DNA from: Treponema sp.
GTDB taxonomy: Bacteria; Spirochaetota; Spirochaetia; Treponematales; Breznakiellaceae
Assembly: GCA_031276615.1 (NCBI GenBank)
Contig: JAISND010000121.1
Location: 1-6,784, forward strand
Direction of reading: 5' to 3'
Length of the DNA: 6,784 bases
The notes under the pieces are model-generated. The model had not been told where the DNA came from. It worked only from the letters and a program-made list of their open reading frames with translations, and ran no database searches. Made by a program: the position numbers and the translations under genes. Positions 4,740-6,784 of this stretch are shown one piece after another; position 1 is the first letter of the stretch, and each line of letters begins with the position of its first letter.

Positions 4740-6784
4740 ATGGCAGCAAAGACAGAAAAGAAGAGCAGAGAAAAGAAGGGCGCTTCCAAAAAAGAAAAAG
4801 ACAGGCGGATTCTCGTCATCGTGGAATCGCCCACCAAGGCGGAAACCATCGAAAAGTACCTTGGTCCCGATTACAGCGTCAAAGCGTCAATGGGACACCT
4901 CATCGATCTTCCCAAATCAAGGCTTGCCATTGATACGGAACACGACTTTGAGCCGGAGTATATTACCGTCAGGGGAAGGGCGAAGCTTCTCAAGGAACTC
5001 CGGGGTGACGCGAAGAAGGCGGAACTGGTGCTCCTGGCAAGCGATAATGACCGTGAGGGCGAAGCTATCGCCTGGCACCTCAGAAACGCGATCACCGCGA
5101 AATCGGAAAAGGTTCCCATCCGGCGGATCAGCTTTAACGAAATTACCCCCCAGGCAATCAGGGACGCGGTATCGGAGCCGCGCGCCATTGATGAAGCCAA
5201 GGTAAACGCCCAGAAGGCGCGGCGGGTTCTGGACAGGCTTGTGGGTTACAATCTTTCACCCCTGCTCTGGAAGAAGGTAAAGAACGGGCTTTCGGCCGGG
5301 CGCGTGCAGTCCGTGGCCCTCCGGCTTATCTGTGAACGGGAGAAAGAGGTTGAGACTTTTATCCCCGAAGAGTACTGGTCCCTTGAAGCGGATTTCAAAG
5401 TCGGCAAATCCATGTATACGGCGCAGCTTGTCTCCTGGCAGGGAAGCAGGCCGGAGCTTCACCACGAGGCCGAAGTCAACGCCATCATCGAAAAGATCAG
5501 AAACGGGAACTGCGTGGTTTCCGATGTCCGGGAAACGGACAAAACGGTAAAACCCAGGCCGCCCTTTACCACATCCCAGCTGCAGCAGACCGCGGCCAAC
5601 AGGCTGGGCTTTACCTCGCGCAAAACCATGCAGGTGGCGCAGCAGCTTTACGAAGGGGTGAGCATCGGTTCTTCCCGCGTGGGACTTATCACCTACATGC
5701 GCACCGACTCGGTGCGCGTTTCCCGGACCGCCCTTGACGAAGTGCGCGCCTGGCTGGGGCAGAATTACCCCGGGGAACTGCCCCCCGCCCCGGTTGAATA
5801 CGCGGTAGGGAAAAAGGCCCAGGACGCCCATGAAGCCATACGGCCGACCTATACAAGTTACACCCCGGACTCGATCAAGGAATACCTTAACAGGGATCAG
5901 CTCAGGCTTTACACGATCATCTGGGAACGTTTCGTGTCCAGCCAGATGAACAGCGCGAAAACCCGGACCCTGAGCGCCGATATCTCGGTTTCCGCGGACG
6001 ACGGATCGGCCGGCGGAATTTTCCGCATCACCGGAACAAAGATAATCGAAAAAGGCTTTTACCGGGTGATCAAGCTCCTCTCCTCCAAGGAAGAGAAGGG
6101 CAACCCCTATCCCCAGCTCAAAACCGGGGACAAAGTACAGATAGACAAATTCCATCCGGAACAGCACTTTACCCAGGGGCCGCCCCGTTATACCGACGCC
6201 ACCATTGTCAGAACCCTTGAAGAGAAAGGCATCGGCCGTCCCTCAACCTACGCGCCGATTATTTCGGTTCTTCTTGACCGCTATTACGTTACCAGGTCGA
6301 ACAAGCAGCTTGTGCCGACTCTTCTGGGAAAGATGATCAACGATATGCTGGTCGAATATTTTCCCCGTTATGTGAATTCGGACTTTACCGCGATCATGGA
6401 AACAAAACTCGATGAGGTTGAGGAAAGCCAGATCCGCTGGCCCGACATGATTCGCGAATTCTGGGATCCCTTCAAGGCGCAGGTCGACGAGGTCGGGAAA
6501 ACCATTGAGTCCTTCAAGGGATCCCTTGACGAGCCGACCGACTACGTCTGCGAAAAATGCGGCAAGCCCATGGTTAAAAAGCTCGGCCGTTTCGGATTCT
6601 TCCTTGCCTGTTCGGGCTTCCCCGAGTGCAGGAATACCAGATCGATACCCCTCGCGAAATGCCAGAAATGCGGCGGCGATATAGTCGCGAGAAAGACCAG
6701 GGGAAGGGGCAAGGAATTCTACGGCTGCGCCAACTACCCCAACTGCGATTTCATCAGCCACTTCAAACCCCTCAACCAGAGCTG
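4740..6784 (+). CDS. topA: DNA topoisomerase I (type IA), 3' end outside window
   Basis: Relaxes negative supercoils by single-strand passage, balancing gyrase. The frame stays open from ATG 4740 to the window edge (681 codons plus 2 bases). AAGGA at 4728-4732, overlapping the dprA stop, is the ribosome site with 7 nt spacing. Residues 1-23 are a Lys-rich extension. The TOPRIM domain follows, with ILVIVESPTKAETI (catalytic E29) and ASDNDREGEAI (metal-binding D102, D104, E106). Then come SAGRVQS (185-191), PFTTSQLQQTAANRLGF, the active-site tyrosine Y319 in GLITYMRTDS, DAHEAIRPT (H364, R368) and GIGRPSTYAPII. Two C-terminal tetracysteine zinc ribbons are visible: C604, C607, C624, C630 and C641, C644, C663, C669. 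The order and spacing match bacterial TopA of about 700-850 residues. The last two bases are TG, so the next codon could be Cys, Trp or a TGA stop. Cys would fit a third zinc ribbon, but this cannot be decided here. Confidence 0.97.
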   Translation, partial: MAAKTEKKSREKKGASKKEKDRRILVIVESPTKAETIEKYLGPDYSVKASMGHLIDLPKSRLAIDTEHDFEPEYITVRGRAKLLKELRGDAKKAELVLLASDNDREGEAIAWHLRNAITAKSEKVPIRRISFNEITPQAIRDAVSEPRAIDEAKVNAQKARRVLDRLVGYNLSPLLWKKVKNGLSAGRVQSVALRLICEREKEVETFIPEEYWSLEADFKVGKSMYTAQLVSWQGSRPELHHEAEVNAIIEKIRNGNCVVSDVRETDKTVKPRPPFTTSQLQQTAANRLGFTSRKTMQVAQQLYEGVSIGSSRVGLITYMRTDSVRVSRTALDEVRAWLGQNYPGELPPAPVEYAVGKKAQDAHEAIRPTYTSYTPDSIKEYLNRDQLRLYTIIWERFVSSQMNSAKTRTLSADISVSADDGSAGGIFRITGTKIIEKGFYRVIKLLSSKEEKGNPYPQLKTGDKVQIDKFHPEQHFTQGPPRYTDATIVRTLEEKGIGRPSTYAPIISVLLDRYYVTRSNKQLVPTLLGKMINDMLVEYFPRYVNSDFTAIMETKLDEVEESQIRWPDMIREFWDPFKAQVDEVGKTIESFKGSLDEPTDYVCEKCGKPMVKKLGRFGFFLACSGFPECRNTRSIPLAKCQKCGGDIVARKTRGRGKEFYGCANYPNCDFISHFKPLNQS

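Noticed and set aside
4020..4849. Open frames in other frames across dprA and the start of topA, rich in Arg and Pro
   Set aside because: Their composition is typical of out-of-frame reading of GC-rich codons; dprA and topA are supported by conserved motifs.
5256..6167. A 303-codon open frame on the minus strand inside topA
   Set aside because: It lies wholly within the strongly conserved topA coding frame, shows no recognisable domain, and long antisense frames are common in GC-rich genes.
1..6784. Mobile element, CRISPR array, tRNA/rRNA gene or defence system
   Set aside because: Coding is continuous with housekeeping genes; no repeats, terminal inverted repeats, RNA-gene structure or defence domains were seen. 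The Xer protein is of the chromosomal type, not a phage integrase.

Overview
This window is a single-strand, tightly packed housekeeping gene cluster. In order it carries the 3' end of ftsA, complete ftsZ, a XerC/XerD-type tyrosine recombinase gene, a membrane-anchored TPR protein gene, dprA, and the first 681 codons of topA. All genes read on the + strand. From ftsZ onward the spacing is 1 nt, 18 nt, an 8-nt overlap and 10 nt, so these genes look like one operon. The only real intergenic region is the 92 nt between ftsA and ftsZ, which holds a good intrinsic terminator candidate followed by the ftsZ leader. No stretch longer than 300 bases lacks a gene.

The organism is probably a spirochaete of the Treponema group. 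This is inference from three things: the order ftsA-ftsZ-...-dprA-topA with a xer gene nearby, the divergent style of FtsZ and DprA, and the small TPR protein in the cluster. The DNA is clearly GC-rich by eye, which would fit a GC-rich treponeme relative better than a host-restricted pathogen. Genus-level placement needs a database search.

The genes fall into three roles. Division is covered by FtsA, the membrane tether with a C-terminal amphipathic helix, and FtsZ, the cytokinetic GTPase. Chromosome processing is covered by the Xer recombinase (chromosome dimer resolution), DprA (RecA loading on incoming single-stranded DNA) and TopA (relaxation of negative supercoils). The TPR protein has no recognisable specific function, but its membrane anchor and its position make a division or envelope scaffolding role possible.

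No mobile element, CRISPR array, RNA gene or obviously new system is visible. The points worth a second look are details inside known families: a serine in place of the usual T7-loop asparagine of FtsZ, a 30-residue tail beyond the FtsZ C-terminal peptide, a terminator inside the ftsA-ftsZ pair, a xer gene starting (TTG) 1 nt after the ftsZ stop, and a DprA with an altered late Rossmann segment and no winged-helix domain.
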